Notes: generated from the letters alone by a model not told the origin. A stretch of DNA of 64,000 nucleotides from Paenibacillus amylolyticus (GCF_001570725.1 NZ_BCNV01000001.1:1240001-1304000); one strand, 5' to 3'; numbered from the stretch's first letter, positions 25,554-34,434 are shown. Translations and numbers: made by a program.

Positions 25554-25850
25554 ATGAGTACCATACATGTATCCGATCAAGCTGCTCGCTGGTACAAGGA
25601 AGAACTGAATTTGAACGAGGGAGACAGCATCCGATTTTTTGCCCGTTATAGCTCTGGCGGAGGTCTTCATCCTGGATTTTCGCTCGGCATTGCTGTGGAG
25701 AAACCAAGACATCCTGCGGATCAAACCGAAGTGTCGGGGATTCAATTCTTTATGGAAGATCACGATTATTGGTATCTGAAAGGGCACCAACTGCATGTGG
25801 ATATCGTTGATGAAGGTCAGGATATCGAGTATCGTTATACCGAAATATAA
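25554..25850 (+). CDS. HesB/YneR-like protein (iron-sulfur carrier fold, no cysteines)
   Basis: 98-residue member of the HesB/IscA-fold family, of the YneR type. It contains HVSDQAARWYKEELNL and FFARYSSGGGLHPGFSLGI. The conserved cluster-binding cysteines of IscA are absent, as in YneR, so Fe-S transfer is doubtful and the role is unknown. RBS AAGGAG upstream. Divergent from the bmrCD leader. Confidence 0.85.
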   Translation: MSTIHVSDQAARWYKEELNLNEGDSIRFFARYSSGGGLHPGFSLGIAVEKPRHPADQTEVSGIQFFMEDHDYWYLKGHQLHVDIVDEGQDIEYRYTEI

Positions 25851-25927
25851 TGTCTTGATGTATTCTGCAAAGCAATAGATGAATCACAGGTCGCCACCGG
25901 CTTCCGAGTAGGAGGAGGGGATAAGCA

Positions 25928-26377
25928 GTGAATCTGCCAGCCCGAGATTTGGCCCAGTATATCGCAAAACGCTCTCATATTGTTGTAAAAGCGGCGGTGC
26001 GGGCTGAGAACGAACAAGGTGAATTGCTGCTGATTCAGCACGCTGAGCATGGTTATTGGCGTATGCCAGCCGGTGAGATGCGTCCGGGTGAAGCCATTGA
26101 GGATGCTGCACACCGGGAGTTATGGGAAGAGACAGGTTGGACGACCAATACCATGACACTGGAAGGTCTGTATTCGGGGCCTGATCTTCGGTATCTGCAT
26201 GCGAGCGGAGATGAAGAGTATTATGTCATTGCCTTGTTCCGGACACAGATCATTCAGGATGACCTTGTGGAATCGCGTGTAAATAGTGATGCGGGTCTGA
26301 AGTTTTTTGCGCTGGAGTCGTTACCACCTCTGAATGAGATTAGCCGAATCCTGTTAGCGCAGGATATTGCGGAATAA
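25928..26377 (+). CDS. Nudix hydrolase
   Basis: 149-residue Nudix pyrophosphohydrolase. The full Nudix box is present: GEMRPGEAIEDAAHRELWEETG (shown across residues about 49-70, G...E...REL.EE.G). GTG start at 25928, with GGAGGAGGGG directly upstream. The substrate (NDP-sugar, coenzyme or mutagenic NTP) cannot be predicted. The convergent gene shares the terminator after it. Confidence 0.9.
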   Translation: MNLPARDLAQYIAKRSHIVVKAAVRAENEQGELLLIQHAEHGYWRMPAGEMRPGEAIEDAAHRELWEETGWTTNTMTLEGLYSGPDLRYLHASGDEEYYVIALFRTQIIQDDLVESRVNSDAGLKFFALESLPPLNEISRILLAQDIAE

Positions 26378-26393
26378 AATAAGTGTTGACGCA

Positions 26394-26441
26394 AAAATGA
26401 CCTCGGTATCCACAATAAAGTGGGTACTGAGGTCATTTTTT
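26394..26441. terminator. Bidirectional terminator after the Nudix gene
   Basis: Stem AAAATGACCTC / GAGGTCATTTT with an inner TCCAC/GTGGG pair, A and T runs on both sides. Confidence 0.88.
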
Positions 26442-26472
26442 GTTTTCGGATTTCCGTGCACTCCGTGATGAA

Positions 26473-26985
26473 TTACACCTGATCCAGTGGTTCATCATCC
26501 ATTGCAAAATCAAAATCATCAATATCAAATACCTGTACAGGTGATTCAGACTCAATAATACGTGCAATCAGTTCAACCTGATCGGTGAGAATCGGGATAC
26601 TCAGGCGCTGAGATGTGAGGAGCAGTTCGGTCTCAATGGGATCGAAATACTCTCCGTACTGTGCCGTATCTACAGCATTGATAATGGCAATGGATACTTG
26701 GTCACCAAATAGAATGGAAGGGCTTTTTGCCCATGGAACAAGTAATGCACGCTCTATTTTTTTCTTATTCAGTGGTTCCTCGAAATAAGAAATCATTTCA
26801 TTGATTTTGGATTTCACATGCTGGTCATCTGCCGGGTTATCCATCATGGGATCAGGACTGGTCTGGAATTCATATAGCTCAAGGATGGTGGTATAAGGAA
26901 CAATATATTCAACAGGCGCGGGCGGCGCTAGCAATTGACCGTAAATGGCCACCATCACGGCTTCTGTAATAAACTGACGTGACAT
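26473..26985 (-). CDS. Hypothetical protein, 170 residues
   Basis: Soluble, acidic protein (C-terminal FDIDDFDFAMDDEPLDQV) with no membrane segment or signal peptide, and no recognised motif. N-terminal MSRQFITEAVMVAIYGQLL looks helical. Start at 26985 is supported by GGAGGATTAAGGAACC on the minus strand. Monocistronic. It reads as an ordinary conserved protein in composition, but I do not recognise the family. Confidence 0.72.
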   Translation of the reverse strand: MSRQFITEAVMVAIYGQLLAPPAPVEYIVPYTTILELYEFQTSPDPMMDNPADDQHVKSKINEMISYFEEPLNKKKIERALLVPWAKSPSILFGDQVSIAIINAVDTAQYGEYFDPIETELLLTSQRLSIPILTDQVELIARIIESESPVQVFDIDDFDFAMDDEPLDQV

Positions 26986-27175
26986 GGTTCCTTAATCCTC
27001 CTGCGCCATTAATAGTTGCAAAGTGAATCTATAATTTCCTGCAACAGCATAACCACAATATCGATTATTCTGTTGTAGACTCGTGCATAATTTGCATGAA
27101 TAGAAGTATATCACACAATGGTGGGAAATACAGCCAATCTGCAGAGCATGTCAGGTCACACGCTCACAACCCGGA

Positions 27176-27628
27176 TCAGGATTTGCCCAGTAACAACGAC
27201 AATATTCCCGCCGCGATCAATGGCCCCACAGGAACACCCTTGAACAGAGCAACGCCGAGTACCGTTCCGATTAACAGCCCGGCAACGACAGTTGGTTGTG
27301 TACCCATCAGCGTAGCACCTCGTCCACCGAGATAAGCCACTAGTAATCCTACGCCAATGGCGAGCAGTGATTTCCAGTGCAGGAAAGACTCGCCGATCGT
27401 CTGCAGACTCATTTTGCCACTAGCAAGAGGTGCCATCACGCCAATGGTCAGAATGATAATGCCCAGTGTAAGTCCGTATTTTTCAAGCCATGGAAATGCC
27501 TGATTCAGGTTCAGAACTCGTAGCAACAACAGAAATACCATCGCTACGGTCACCGGTGTGTTGCTGCTGATAATCCCGAGGGCCGCAAATCCGAGCAACA
27601 GCAGGGAGGTCATGTCCATGGTCTTCAT
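27176..27628 (-). CDS. DUF441 family membrane protein
   Basis: 150 residues with four to five hydrophobic segments and the family-typical ends: [15 protein letters not shown] at the N-terminus and [18 protein letters not shown] at the C-terminus, with [27 protein letters not shown] in between (split over residues 97-123). Function unknown. Its ATG overlaps the stop of the ypdA-type gene by four bases, so the two are co-translated. Confidence 0.9.
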   Translation of the reverse strand: MKTMDMTSLLLLGFAALGIISSNTPVTVAMVFLLLLRVLNLNQAFPWLEKYGLTLGIIILTIGVMAPLASGKMSLQTIGESFLHWKSLLAIGVGLLVAYLGGRGATLMGTQPTVVAGLLIGTVLGVALFKGVPVGPLIAAGILSLLLGKS

Positions 27629-28623
27629 TTCCCTTCAGTCTGTCCACGTTGTCTGCTAACGATATGTTCCGCAATGTACCTACCATGCCAGCGTCCGGAT
27701 TCAATAAAGACTTCATTGGCATTACGCCCCGAAGCGATAACTCCGCCCACGTATACACCAGGTACGCTACTTTCCATCGTTTGCGCATCATACACGGGTT
27801 TATCCATATCATCGGACATCTCTACACCTACGGAAGCGAGCAGATGTCGATCCGGGCGGAAACCGGTCATGGCCAGAACAAAATCGTTATCCAGTTCACT
27901 AGTGGAACCATCCGTGTGTATCAGACGAATCGAATCATCCAATATTTCATTCACGCGTGACTCCAGATGCAGTGTGATACGGCCTTTTGTCACCATGCTC
28001 TCGAATAGCGGACGTACCCATGGTTTGATGTGTTCAGACAGACCACTGCCGCGATAAACCATATCAATATGGGCTCCGACACGAACCAGTTCCATAGCCG
28101 CGTCCACCGCGGAGTTGCTTCCGCCAATAATGGCAACACGCGTACGGGTATAAGGGTGGGCTTCCCGGAAGTAGTGGGTTACTTTATCTTTGTCTTCTCC
28201 AGGGATGCCCAGGTAGTTAGGATGGTCAAAATAACCGGTAGCAACGACTACATTGCGTCCAACATGTACGATGGCCTCCCCGCGTCGATTGAGCGTATGT
28301 ACCTCAAACGTGCCATCATCCTTGCGTTTGATCTCACGGGCTTCCTCATAGTTATGAACACGCAGGCCAAAATGTTCGGCTACCCTGCGATAATAGGCGA
28401 GTGCTTCATAACGAAACGGTTTATCATTAGGTGTGCTGAACGGAACGTTTCCGATTTCAAGCAGCGGGGCTGTGCTGAAAAACTGCATATGGGTTGGATA
28501 CAGATAAATAGATTGAACGATATTGTATTTCTCAACGATCACAGCGGACAGTCCCAGCCGCTCGCATTCAATGGCAGCAGACAGACCGCATGGGCCTCCG
28601 CCGATAATAATGACATCTTCCAT
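27625..28623 (-). CDS. ypdA: YpdA family flavoprotein, putative bacillithiol disulfide reductase
   Basis: FAD/NAD(P)-dependent oxidoreductase of 332 residues. FAD motif [15 protein letters not shown] is at the N-terminus and NAD(P) motif [17 protein letters not shown] is near residue 165. YpdA (Bdr) reduces oxidised bacillithiol in Firmicutes. The ATG at 28623 has AGGAGG nine bases upstream, while a longer frame to 28650 would run through that site. Operon with the DUF441 gene; divergent from an ArsR-type regulator, whose palindrome could also affect this promoter. Confidence 0.9.
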   Translation of the reverse strand: MEDVIIIGGGPCGLSAAIECERLGLSAVIVEKYNIVQSIYLYPTHMQFFSTAPLLEIGNVPFSTPNDKPFRYEALAYYRRVAEHFGLRVHNYEEAREIKRKDDGTFEVHTLNRRGEAIVHVGRNVVVATGYFDHPNYLGIPGEDKDKVTHYFREAHPYTRTRVAIIGGSNSAVDAAMELVRVGAHIDMVYRGSGLSEHIKPWVRPLFESMVTKGRITLHLESRVNEILDDSIRLIHTDGSTSELDNDFVLAMTGFRPDRHLLASVGVEMSDDMDKPVYDAQTMESSVPGVYVGGVIASGRNANEVFIESGRWHGRYIAEHIVSRQRGQTEGK

Positions 28624-28762
28624 GTTCTTAATCCTCCTTATTTCAAGCAATATAATCCTACCGTAAATAACGGGCTAATGCCAGTTCAAGCGTGAGTTTA
28701 ACCCAGACAGGCCTCCTTGAATCCAAAGGAGTTGACGTGGAGAGAGGAAAAGATTAATATCA

Positions 28763-28782
28763 AATTAGATATTTATCTAATT
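28763..28782. promoter_or_regulatory. Palindromic operator before the ArsR/DUF2087 gene
   Basis: Perfect inverted repeat AATTAGATA-TT-TATCTAATT, ending 16 bases before the start codon. A likely binding site for the ArsR-type protein encoded next (autorepression). Confidence 0.6.
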
Positions 28783-28798
28783 GAAAGTGAGATGAACG

Positions 28799-29395
28799 AT
28801 GATGCAGCTGGAGAAAATTGTAGCTTATCATAAAGCGTTAGCTGACCCGACCCGGCTGCGCATGCTGCTGCTGTTGGCCCAGGGTGAACTGCACGGACAA
28901 GCCCTTGCCGAGCGGCTCAATCTGTCACAGCCAACCGTGACACATCATGCTTCCAAGCTGAGAGAGGCGGCGCTGATCAAGGAACGACGGGAGAAAAACA
29001 CCGTGTATTTCACACTCAATCCTTCGTTTATCCGTGAAAATGCACAGGCTTCGGTTGATTTTATCTTCAAGCGAGAGGAGGTTACGGATATGAGTGATGT
29101 GAACGAAACATTGAAAGCGTCGGTCATGAGAAATTTTTTCTCCAGAGATGGACGACTGCGTCAGATTCCGGCTCAATATAAGAAAAAACTGATTGTACTT
29201 GGTCATCTGGTAGAGCAGCTTGAATTCGGTCGGAAGTATACGGAAAAAGAAATCAATACATTTATAAAGCAATACCATGAAGACTTTGCCACGATTCGTC
29301 GGGAATTTATCATGCATCAGTTCATGTACCGGGAAGAGGAGATCTATGAATTGAATCCGAAGGAAATGTGGACGCGCTGGGATCAGGTCAAATAA
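28799..29395 (+). CDS. ArsR-type winged-helix regulator with DUF2087 domain
   Basis: 198 residues in two parts. The N-terminal ArsR-like winged helix (residues 8-80) has ADPTRLRMLLLL and the recognition helix LSQPTVTHHASKLREA. The C-terminal DUF2087 domain (about 105-195) has FFSRDGRLRQIPAQYKKKL and the family's IRREFIMHQFMYREEEIYELN. No cysteine pair for metal sensing is evident, so the inducer is unknown. Probably binds the palindrome just upstream. Tandem ATG codons; the first is used. Confidence 0.88.
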   Translation: MMQLEKIVAYHKALADPTRLRMLLLLAQGELHGQALAERLNLSQPTVTHHASKLREAALIKERREKNTVYFTLNPSFIRENAQASVDFIFKREEVTDMSDVNETLKASVMRNFFSRDGRLRQIPAQYKKKLIVLGHLVEQLEFGRKYTEKEINTFIKQYHEDFATIRREFIMHQFMYREEEIYELNPKEMWTRWDQVK

Positions 29396-29423
29396 AGTAG
29401 ACGGGTAAAATATAGTTTGGGCT

Positions 29424-29453
29424 TGACAACTGTAAAGCTCAGTGTGTAACATG
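29424..29453 (+). promoter_or_regulatory. Promoter of the rsgA-like leader
   Basis: TTGACA at 29424-29429, 18-base spacer, TAACAT as -10, located about 32 bases before the small leader ORF. Confidence 0.6.
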
Positions 29454-29484
29454 ATGGATAATTCTACAAGGGAGGCGATTGTTT

Positions 29485-29556
29485 ATGACAAACTTAAATG
29501 CTGTATACGTTAATTTGAATATGAACAGCGTCTCCGGAACGGATCAATGCATGTAA
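29485..29556 (+). CDS. Putative leader peptide, 23 residues
   Basis: Starts MTNLNAVYVNLNM and ends SGTDQCM, with a strong AGGGAGGCGATT binding site. Directly after its stop comes a hairpin (CGTTA-a-ATGGGTA / TACCCAT-tg-TAACG, 29562-29592) and then an intrinsic terminator. This order of promoter, tiny ORF, hairpin and terminator is that of a translation-sensing attenuator for the GTPase gene downstream. No known leader is recognised. Confidence 0.6.
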   Translation: MTNLNAVYVNLNMNSVSGTDQCM

Positions 29557-29561
29557 TTTTG

Positions 29562-29648
29562 CGTTAAATGGGTAGCAATACCCATTGTAACGTGAAGTAT
29601 CGTAACATGCTCAGATGAAGCCACGGGTGACGCACCCGTGGCTTTTTT
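29562..29648 (+). terminator. Leader hairpin and first attenuator terminator
   Basis: A two-part stem with GCAA loop (29562-29592), then the terminator GCCACGGGTG-acg-CACCCGTGGC (29620-29642) and six Ts. Confidence 0.85.
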
Positions 29649-29754
29649 GTTTGCCGATAAAAGGGTGTTCCTGAATTATTTATAGCGGATATTTAAGTAT
29701 ATGTCCGGTATAACGATGAAGGGGTAGCTCTGTGGTTCGGCTAACTACTTATTG

Positions 29755-29785
29755 CCGCGGGTGTATTCTTACCCGTGGTTTTTTT
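29755..29785 (+). terminator. Second terminator before the rsgA-like gene
   Basis: Stem CCGCGGGT / ACCCGTGG (one G-U pair) and seven Ts. The stem resembles that of the first terminator, as if the leader had been duplicated. It lies 62 bases before the coding region. Confidence 0.8.
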
Positions 29786-29846
29786 GTTTTGATCTGAACA
29801 CCGGAGATGATGGTTCACTCGGCTTGCACGAAGTAAACAACTTATT

Positions 29847-30956
29847 TTGGGAGGAATTTTTATTTTAGATATCCATATTAAGAAGTACGGCTGGTCTGCA
29901 AAGTGGCAGGAACTGTGGCAAGAGACAGGGATGGAAGAGCAGGAGAAAAAGCCAGCCAGAATTATCGCAGACCATGGACATCTGCAACGTCTGATTACAG
30001 AAGAGGGCGAATGCTGGGGCAGAATTTCGGGCCGAATGCGTCATGATAGTCTGGAGACCAGCTTGGTACCAGCGGTTGGGGATTGGGTGGCAATTACGGG
30101 TCAACCAGGCGAAGAAGCAATTATTCACAATCTGGTGCCACGTCAGAGTCGGGTCTCGAGACAAGCCGCAGGTCCAGTAACCAAAGAACAATTAATCGCC
30201 GCCAACGTCGATACACTGCTGATCGTGGCAGCACTTAATCATGATTTCAACCTTAGACGGCTCGAAAGATACGTGCTGATGGCATGGAATGGTGGGGTAA
30301 GACCAGTCATTGTCCTGAGCAAAAGTGATCTGTGCAACAATGTGGAGGAACAGATCCGAAGTGTAGAAGGAGTAGCTCCAGGCGTTGAAGTGCTCGCGAT
30401 ATCCGCTGTGGAGGACCAAGGCAAATCGTTACTGGAAAGATATTTGCAACCAGGGTTGACTGTTGCGCTCACAGGATCTTCTGGCAGTGGCAAGTCTACG
30501 CTGGTGAACTGGATGATGGGTGAAGATGTACAACTTACGCAATCCGTCCGTGAGGGAGACAGCCGTGGGAGACATACAACAACACACCGGGAGATGTTTG
30601 TACTCCCACAGGGAGCTGTATTGATCGATACTCCAGGCATGCGTGAGCTTAATCTCTGGGATGAAGGCAGTGATGGATTGTCCCATGCGTTTGGAGAAAT
30701 TGAAGAACTTGCCGCCACGTGCAGATTTCTGGATTGCAGTCATACACGGGAAGCTGGATGTGCAGTGAAAGAGGCCATACAAGATGGTACATTGGATGAA
30801 AAACGGCTGAGCAATTATCTGAAGATGCAGAAGGAATTGCAATATCAACAACGTAAAGAAGAAGTGGCAACGAGAAGGCGTACAGCCTCCAGTAAACCGA
30901 CCAGTAGTCGCAAACCCAAGCACTCCCGTAGTGTGAAAGAGTGGGAGGAAGCCTGA
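29847..30956 (+). CDS. rsgA: RsgA-like circularly permuted ribosome GTPase
   Basis: Ribosome small-subunit-dependent GTPase, a 30S late-assembly factor; about 365 residues. OB-fold, then the permuted GTPase with VLSKSDL (G4) before the P-loop GSSGSGKSTLVN and DTPGMREL (G3). The zinc motif CRFLDCSHTREAGC comes near residue 295, followed by a basic C-terminal tail. The N-terminus (IKKYGWSAKWQELWQE) fits the longer, second RsgA type in this group. Start is unclear: the TTG at 29847 overlaps the GGGAGGA site (29849-29855), and the only well-spaced in-frame codon is ATT at 29862. Preceded by a two-terminator leader, unusual for a housekeeping gene. Confidence 0.88.
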   Translation: MGGIFILDIHIKKYGWSAKWQELWQETGMEEQEKKPARIIADHGHLQRLITEEGECWGRISGRMRHDSLETSLVPAVGDWVAITGQPGEEAIIHNLVPRQSRVSRQAAGPVTKEQLIAANVDTLLIVAALNHDFNLRRLERYVLMAWNGGVRPVIVLSKSDLCNNVEEQIRSVEGVAPGVEVLAISAVEDQGKSLLERYLQPGLTVALTGSSGSGKSTLVNWMMGEDVQLTQSVREGDSRGRHTTTHREMFVLPQGAVLIDTPGMRELNLWDEGSDGLSHAFGEIEELAATCRFLDCSHTREAGCAVKEAIQDGTLDEKRLSNYLKMQKELQYQQRKEEVATRRRTASSKPTSSRKPKHSRSVKEWEEA

Positions 30957-31012
30957 AATCAGGCGGGCATCATCTGCTATCTTGCATAAGATAGGTCAGG
31001 AGGGATGTCATT

Positions 31013-31351
31013 ATGCCGGATTATAGGATCATTGTCGATCTGTCTGACCATATGTTATATCTTCTGGATGGCAATCAGGTGATCAAGGGCTATCCTGTGG
31101 CAACCGGAAAGATGCTCACACAGACTCCGAGCGGGGAGTTCACTATTATTAACAAACAATCTAATCCAGGAGGGCCATTTGGCGTGTTGTGGATGGGACT
31201 GTCTGCACCCCATTATGGCATACACGGAACCAATGAGCCTTGGTCCATTGGCAAATCCGTCTCCCATGGTTGTATACGCATGTACAACTCGGATGTACTG
31301 GATCTGTCTTCCAAGGTATCTGTAGGCACGAGGGTAACGATCCGGCCGTAG
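31013..31351 (+). CDS. L,D-transpeptidase (YkuD domain)
   Basis: 112-residue single-domain YkuD protein that would cross-link or modify peptidoglycan stem peptides. Catalytic motif HG(71-72)...SHGCIRM with Cys87 and Arg89. No signal peptide or LysM domain, unlike YkuD of B. subtilis; such short forms are common in Bacillales and may act in spores, but location is not shown by the sequence. ATG at 31013 with AGGAGGG upstream. A terminator overlaps its stop codon. Confidence 0.92.
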   Translation: MPDYRIIVDLSDHMLYLLDGNQVIKGYPVATGKMLTQTPSGEFTIINKQSNPGGPFGVLWMGLSAPHYGIHGTNEPWSIGKSVSHGCIRMYNSDVLDLSSKVSVGTRVTIRP

Positions 31352-31364
31352 GGCCGGATTTTAC
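31340..31364 (+). terminator. Intrinsic terminator overlapping the YkuD stop codon
   Basis: ATCCGGCC-gta-GGGCCGGAT followed by TTTTA; the stop codon lies in the loop. Confidence 0.8.
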
Positions 31365-31487
31365 TTTATAAGGTTAAAAGTAGCCGTTTAGTAAATAAGT
31401 TCATAATGGATCAATTTGGAATTATAGAAAGAAGAACATATAATATGGTAAAACTACGGCAGTTACGAGAGAAAGCGAGTGATAGCC

Positions 31488-32027
31488 ATGCAGATCAGGC
31501 AGGCGCGTGAAGGGGATGCGGAGGGAATAGCCCATGTACATACGGAGAGTTGGAAAACAACGTATCGCGGAATTGTGCCCGATGATTTTTTGGATCATTT
31601 GACTACAGAATCAAGATTGTCCCAGTGGGAAAAGCATATTCGCTCTGGCGAAAAGGATCAGATCTTGGTAGTAGCTGAACAGCCTGATGGGAACATTGTC
31701 GGATTTGCTTGTGGGGGTAAGGAGCGTGAAGGCAAATTAGCTTATGATGGAGAGCTGTACGCCATATATTTGCTGAAGGAAGTTCAACAAACGGGCATAG
31801 GTCAGCGACTGTCTACACATGTGGTTAATCATCTGCGAACCCTTAATATGAAAAGTTTGATCATATGGGCGTTGGAACGTAATTCAGCTTGCCGCTTCTA
31901 TGAGAAGATGGGAGGTACTCGAGTTCATACACAGTCCATCCGCATCGCTGGTCAAGATCTGATCGAATTTGGCTACGGATGGGAAGACTTGAGCCTTTTT
32001 GGAGAGAAGAGTCTGCCTGACAGATGA
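31488..32027 (+). CDS. GNAT family N-acetyltransferase
   Basis: 179 residues, acetyl-CoA-dependent acetyltransferase. Typical N-terminus IRQAREGDAEGIAHVHTESW, central LYAIYLLKEVQQTGIGQRL (the acetyl-CoA pyrophosphate loop, QxxGxG type), and C-terminal ERNSACRFYEKMGGTRV. Start ATG at 31488 is chosen over GTG at 31479, since GCGAGTG is best spaced for it. Substrate unknown. Confidence 0.88.
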   Translation: MQIRQAREGDAEGIAHVHTESWKTTYRGIVPDDFLDHLTTESRLSQWEKHIRSGEKDQILVVAEQPDGNIVGFACGGKEREGKLAYDGELYAIYLLKEVQQTGIGQRLSTHVVNHLRTLNMKSLIIWALERNSACRFYEKMGGTRVHTQSIRIAGQDLIEFGYGWEDLSLFGEKSLPDR

Positions 32028-32196
32028 AAGACGGGCAGGGGGCGGCAAAATACTGTGAATTGTGTTGTTTCCTTAAGCTTCAGGGAATGAAAGGTTGTTT
32101 CAGGTCTACACGTTTGCGTAATTCTGAACAAGGTTAATGATGTATTACACCGTTAAGCAGGTGTGACATTTAATCTTGAGCAGGAGGCGTATTCCA

Positions 32197-33672
32197 ATGA
32201 CTTTAATGGACACCGAACATACAACATGGACGAAACAATATATTAACGGCCAATGGGTAGAGGGCTCCGGCGAGAAAACAATGGAGAATATCAATCCTTA
32301 TACGGGAGAAGTTATTGCCACGTGGCGGTCTTCCAACAAAGAAGACATTGATAAAGCTTATGAATCAGCTCAGAAAAATTCGATAGAATGGGCGAAGTCT
32401 TTACCCGCTGAGAAGGAAGAGGTACTGCGTAAAGTTTCTTCCCTGATGGCAGAGCGGAAAGAGGAGATCATTCAACTGCTGATCACGGAATCCGGGAGTA
32501 CGCGTATCAAATCGGAGGCGGAGTTCGCAGCTGCCAAACGCATTGTGGATGAAGCAGCCTCATTTCCTTATCGAATGAAGGGTGAGATTATCCCGTCTAA
32601 TACTCCTGGCAAAGAGAACCGTGTGGTTCGGGAGCCCAAGGGAGTGATTGGTGTCATCGGACCATGGAATTTCCCTTTGCATCTATGCCTGCGATCCGTA
32701 GCTCCGGCGATTGCTCTTGGCAATGGCGTGGTTATTAAACCGGCATCGGACACTCCGATTACAGCAGGCTGGCTTATTGCCGATTTGTTTGAACAGGCGG
32801 GACTGCTTGAGGGCGTGCTCAATGTCGTTGCTGGAAGTGGCAGCGAGATCGGTGATTACTTTGTTGCTCATCCGGTTCCAAAAGTAATTTCGTTTACGGG
32901 TTCTACGGAAGTTGGACAGGGGATCGGTAAATTGGTTGGTGAACATTTGAAAGAAACGGCACTGGAGCTGGGCGGTAACAACGCCATGGTTGTGCTGGAA
33001 GATGCGGACATTGAACGAGCTGTTGAAGCGGCGGTCTTTGGCAAGTTTCTGCATCAGGGACAGATCTGCATGGCTCTGAATCGGTTCATTGTGCATGCCG
33101 ATATTTACGACAAATTCGTCGATTTATTTGTTTCCAAAACGAAGAATGTGCAGGCAGGTGATCCAGCGGATGCCAAAACACTCGTGGGTCCTCTCATTCG
33201 GGAAAAAGAGGTTGAACGATTGCTGGAACTTGTGAACAAAACCAAGGCCGAAGGTGCACGGTTATTACTCGGGGGGACCAGTAAAGGCAGTGTGCTTTCT
33301 CCTACTGTACTTGCGGATGTCCAGCCTGAACAGGATATTGTGCAGCAGGAATTGTTTGGCCCAGTGGCAGTAATCATGAAGGCGCAGGATGAGCAGGAAG
33401 CTGTACGTTTGGCGAATGATACCCCGTATGGACTTAGTGGTTCCGTATTCACCAAAGATCTGAATCGAGGATACCAGCTTGCCCAGCGTATTGAGTCTGG
33501 TATGGTGCATGTGAATGATCAGTCTGTGAACGATGAAGCACATGTGATGTTTGGCGGTGAGAAAGCATCGGGAATTGGACGCTTCGGTGGGGATTGGGCA
33601 ATTGAGAAGTTTACACGTACGCGTTGGATCAGTATTCAGCACCAGTATCGGGATTATCCGGGAGTATTATAA
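32197..33672 (+). CDS. Aldehyde dehydrogenase family protein
   Basis: NAD(P)-dependent aldehyde dehydrogenase of 491 residues. Motifs: GVIGVIGPWNFPLHLCLR (cofactor site), FTGSTEVGQ, catalytic Glu in LELGGNNAMVV, and catalytic Cys in GQICMALNRF. ATG at 32197 follows AGGAGGCG; an in-frame codon at 32176 is upstream of that site. The substrate is not evident; benzaldehyde or general aldehyde detoxification types are closest in feel. Single gene. Confidence 0.93.
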   Translation: MTLMDTEHTTWTKQYINGQWVEGSGEKTMENINPYTGEVIATWRSSNKEDIDKAYESAQKNSIEWAKSLPAEKEEVLRKVSSLMAERKEEIIQLLITESGSTRIKSEAEFAAAKRIVDEAASFPYRMKGEIIPSNTPGKENRVVREPKGVIGVIGPWNFPLHLCLRSVAPAIALGNGVVIKPASDTPITAGWLIADLFEQAGLLEGVLNVVAGSGSEIGDYFVAHPVPKVISFTGSTEVGQGIGKLVGEHLKETALELGGNNAMVVLEDADIERAVEAAVFGKFLHQGQICMALNRFIVHADIYDKFVDLFVSKTKNVQAGDPADAKTLVGPLIREKEVERLLELVNKTKAEGARLLLGGTSKGSVLSPTVLADVQPEQDIVQQELFGPVAVIMKAQDEQEAVRLANDTPYGLSGSVFTKDLNRGYQLAQRIESGMVHVNDQSVNDEAHVMFGGEKASGIGRFGGDWAIEKFTRTRWISIQHQYRDYPGVL

Positions 33673-33744
33673 GTCGAAAAAGAGTGAATTAACAGGGTCA
33701 CTTTTGGATGATTGCAACGGGTTACCGATAGATCGACAAATCAT

Positions 33745-33784
33745 GCGAAAGTCCGTCTCCAGCTTGGTGGGACGGGCTTTTGCA
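33745..33784 (+). terminator. Possible terminator after aldehyde dehydrogenase
   Basis: AAAGTCCGTC / GACGGGCTTT stem with a 13-base loop; short T run. Confidence 0.55.
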
Positions 33785-33917
33785 TGATTGTACACCTCAT
33801 AAAAATCCTGTTTCCCCATCAGAGTAAAAAAGCTGTTTGGGGCTGTCTCTATCTGGTTATTTATGGATACACGGAAGAACCGATCCGTAAATCCAATGGC
33901 AAAGGGGCCTGAAATTC

Positions 33918-34070
33918 ATGTCCATTGACCGCTTTATTCTGAGGAAGCTGAATACCTGTCAGGAAGAACATACACGTGCCAATTTGGTTCGGCTGTTTGT
34001 CATTCGTATTCGTAAAGCCGAGATTGCGGAAGAACATGATGCCGCCTATGTCCTAAGCAAACTGAATTGA
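33918..34070 (+). CDS. Small hypothetical protein, 50 residues
   Basis: Basic-acidic helical peptide starting MSIDRFILRKLNTCQEE and ending AYVLSKLN, with AAAGGGG upstream and an intrinsic terminator after it. Codon use looks like that of neighbouring genes, which supports translation. No recognised domain. Confidence 0.6.
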   Translation: MSIDRFILRKLNTCQEEHTRANLVRLFVIRIRKAEIAEEHDAAYVLSKLN

Positions 34071-34121
34071 GTGATAACTGATATTAATCCGCGATCCGCT
34101 GTTAATGTGTATACGACTCAA

Positions 34122-34158
34122 AAAAAGGAAGCTTGTCTATAACGACAGCTTCCTTTTT
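34122..34158 (+). terminator. Intrinsic terminator after the 50-residue ORF
   Basis: Stem AAAGGAAGCTTGTC / GACAGCTTCCTTT with A and T runs on both sides, so it may also serve the convergent minus-strand gene. Confidence 0.82.
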
Positions 34159-34194
34159 CATGTCTTGTAATGAACGCAACTTAATGGACTTCTT

Positions 34195-34434
34195 TTAATA
34201 TAACGATAGAGCAAGGGAGTCATTTTCACTGCGACTGTGGAGAATAGCTTCTCCATTGACAATCTCAATACTAATTAAAGAATGCAGACATTTTTGGAGA
34301 GCGCGTTTACCGTTGCTAATTTTATGCTCCAGAGCACTGCTAAGCAATCTTAATGTCTTCTGCATAGGTTGTTTGTTTTCTTGATTAAAATATACAGGGA
34401 TTGATTTGTTTTGAAAAGTTATTAGGGTTCTCAC
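34195..34434 (-). CDS. Small hypothetical protein, 79 residues
   Basis: GTG start with a well-spaced GAGGTGAT site on the minus strand. Residues such as LLSSALEHKISNGKRALQKC suggest a helical, basic protein. The AT-rich composition differs from the flanking operons. No family recognised; it could be a chance ORF, but the ribosome binding site and shared terminator favour a real gene. Confidence 0.5.
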   Translation of the reverse strand: MRTLITFQNKSIPVYFNQENKQPMQKTLRLLSSALEHKISNGKRALQKCLHSLISIEIVNGEAILHSRSENDSLALSLY

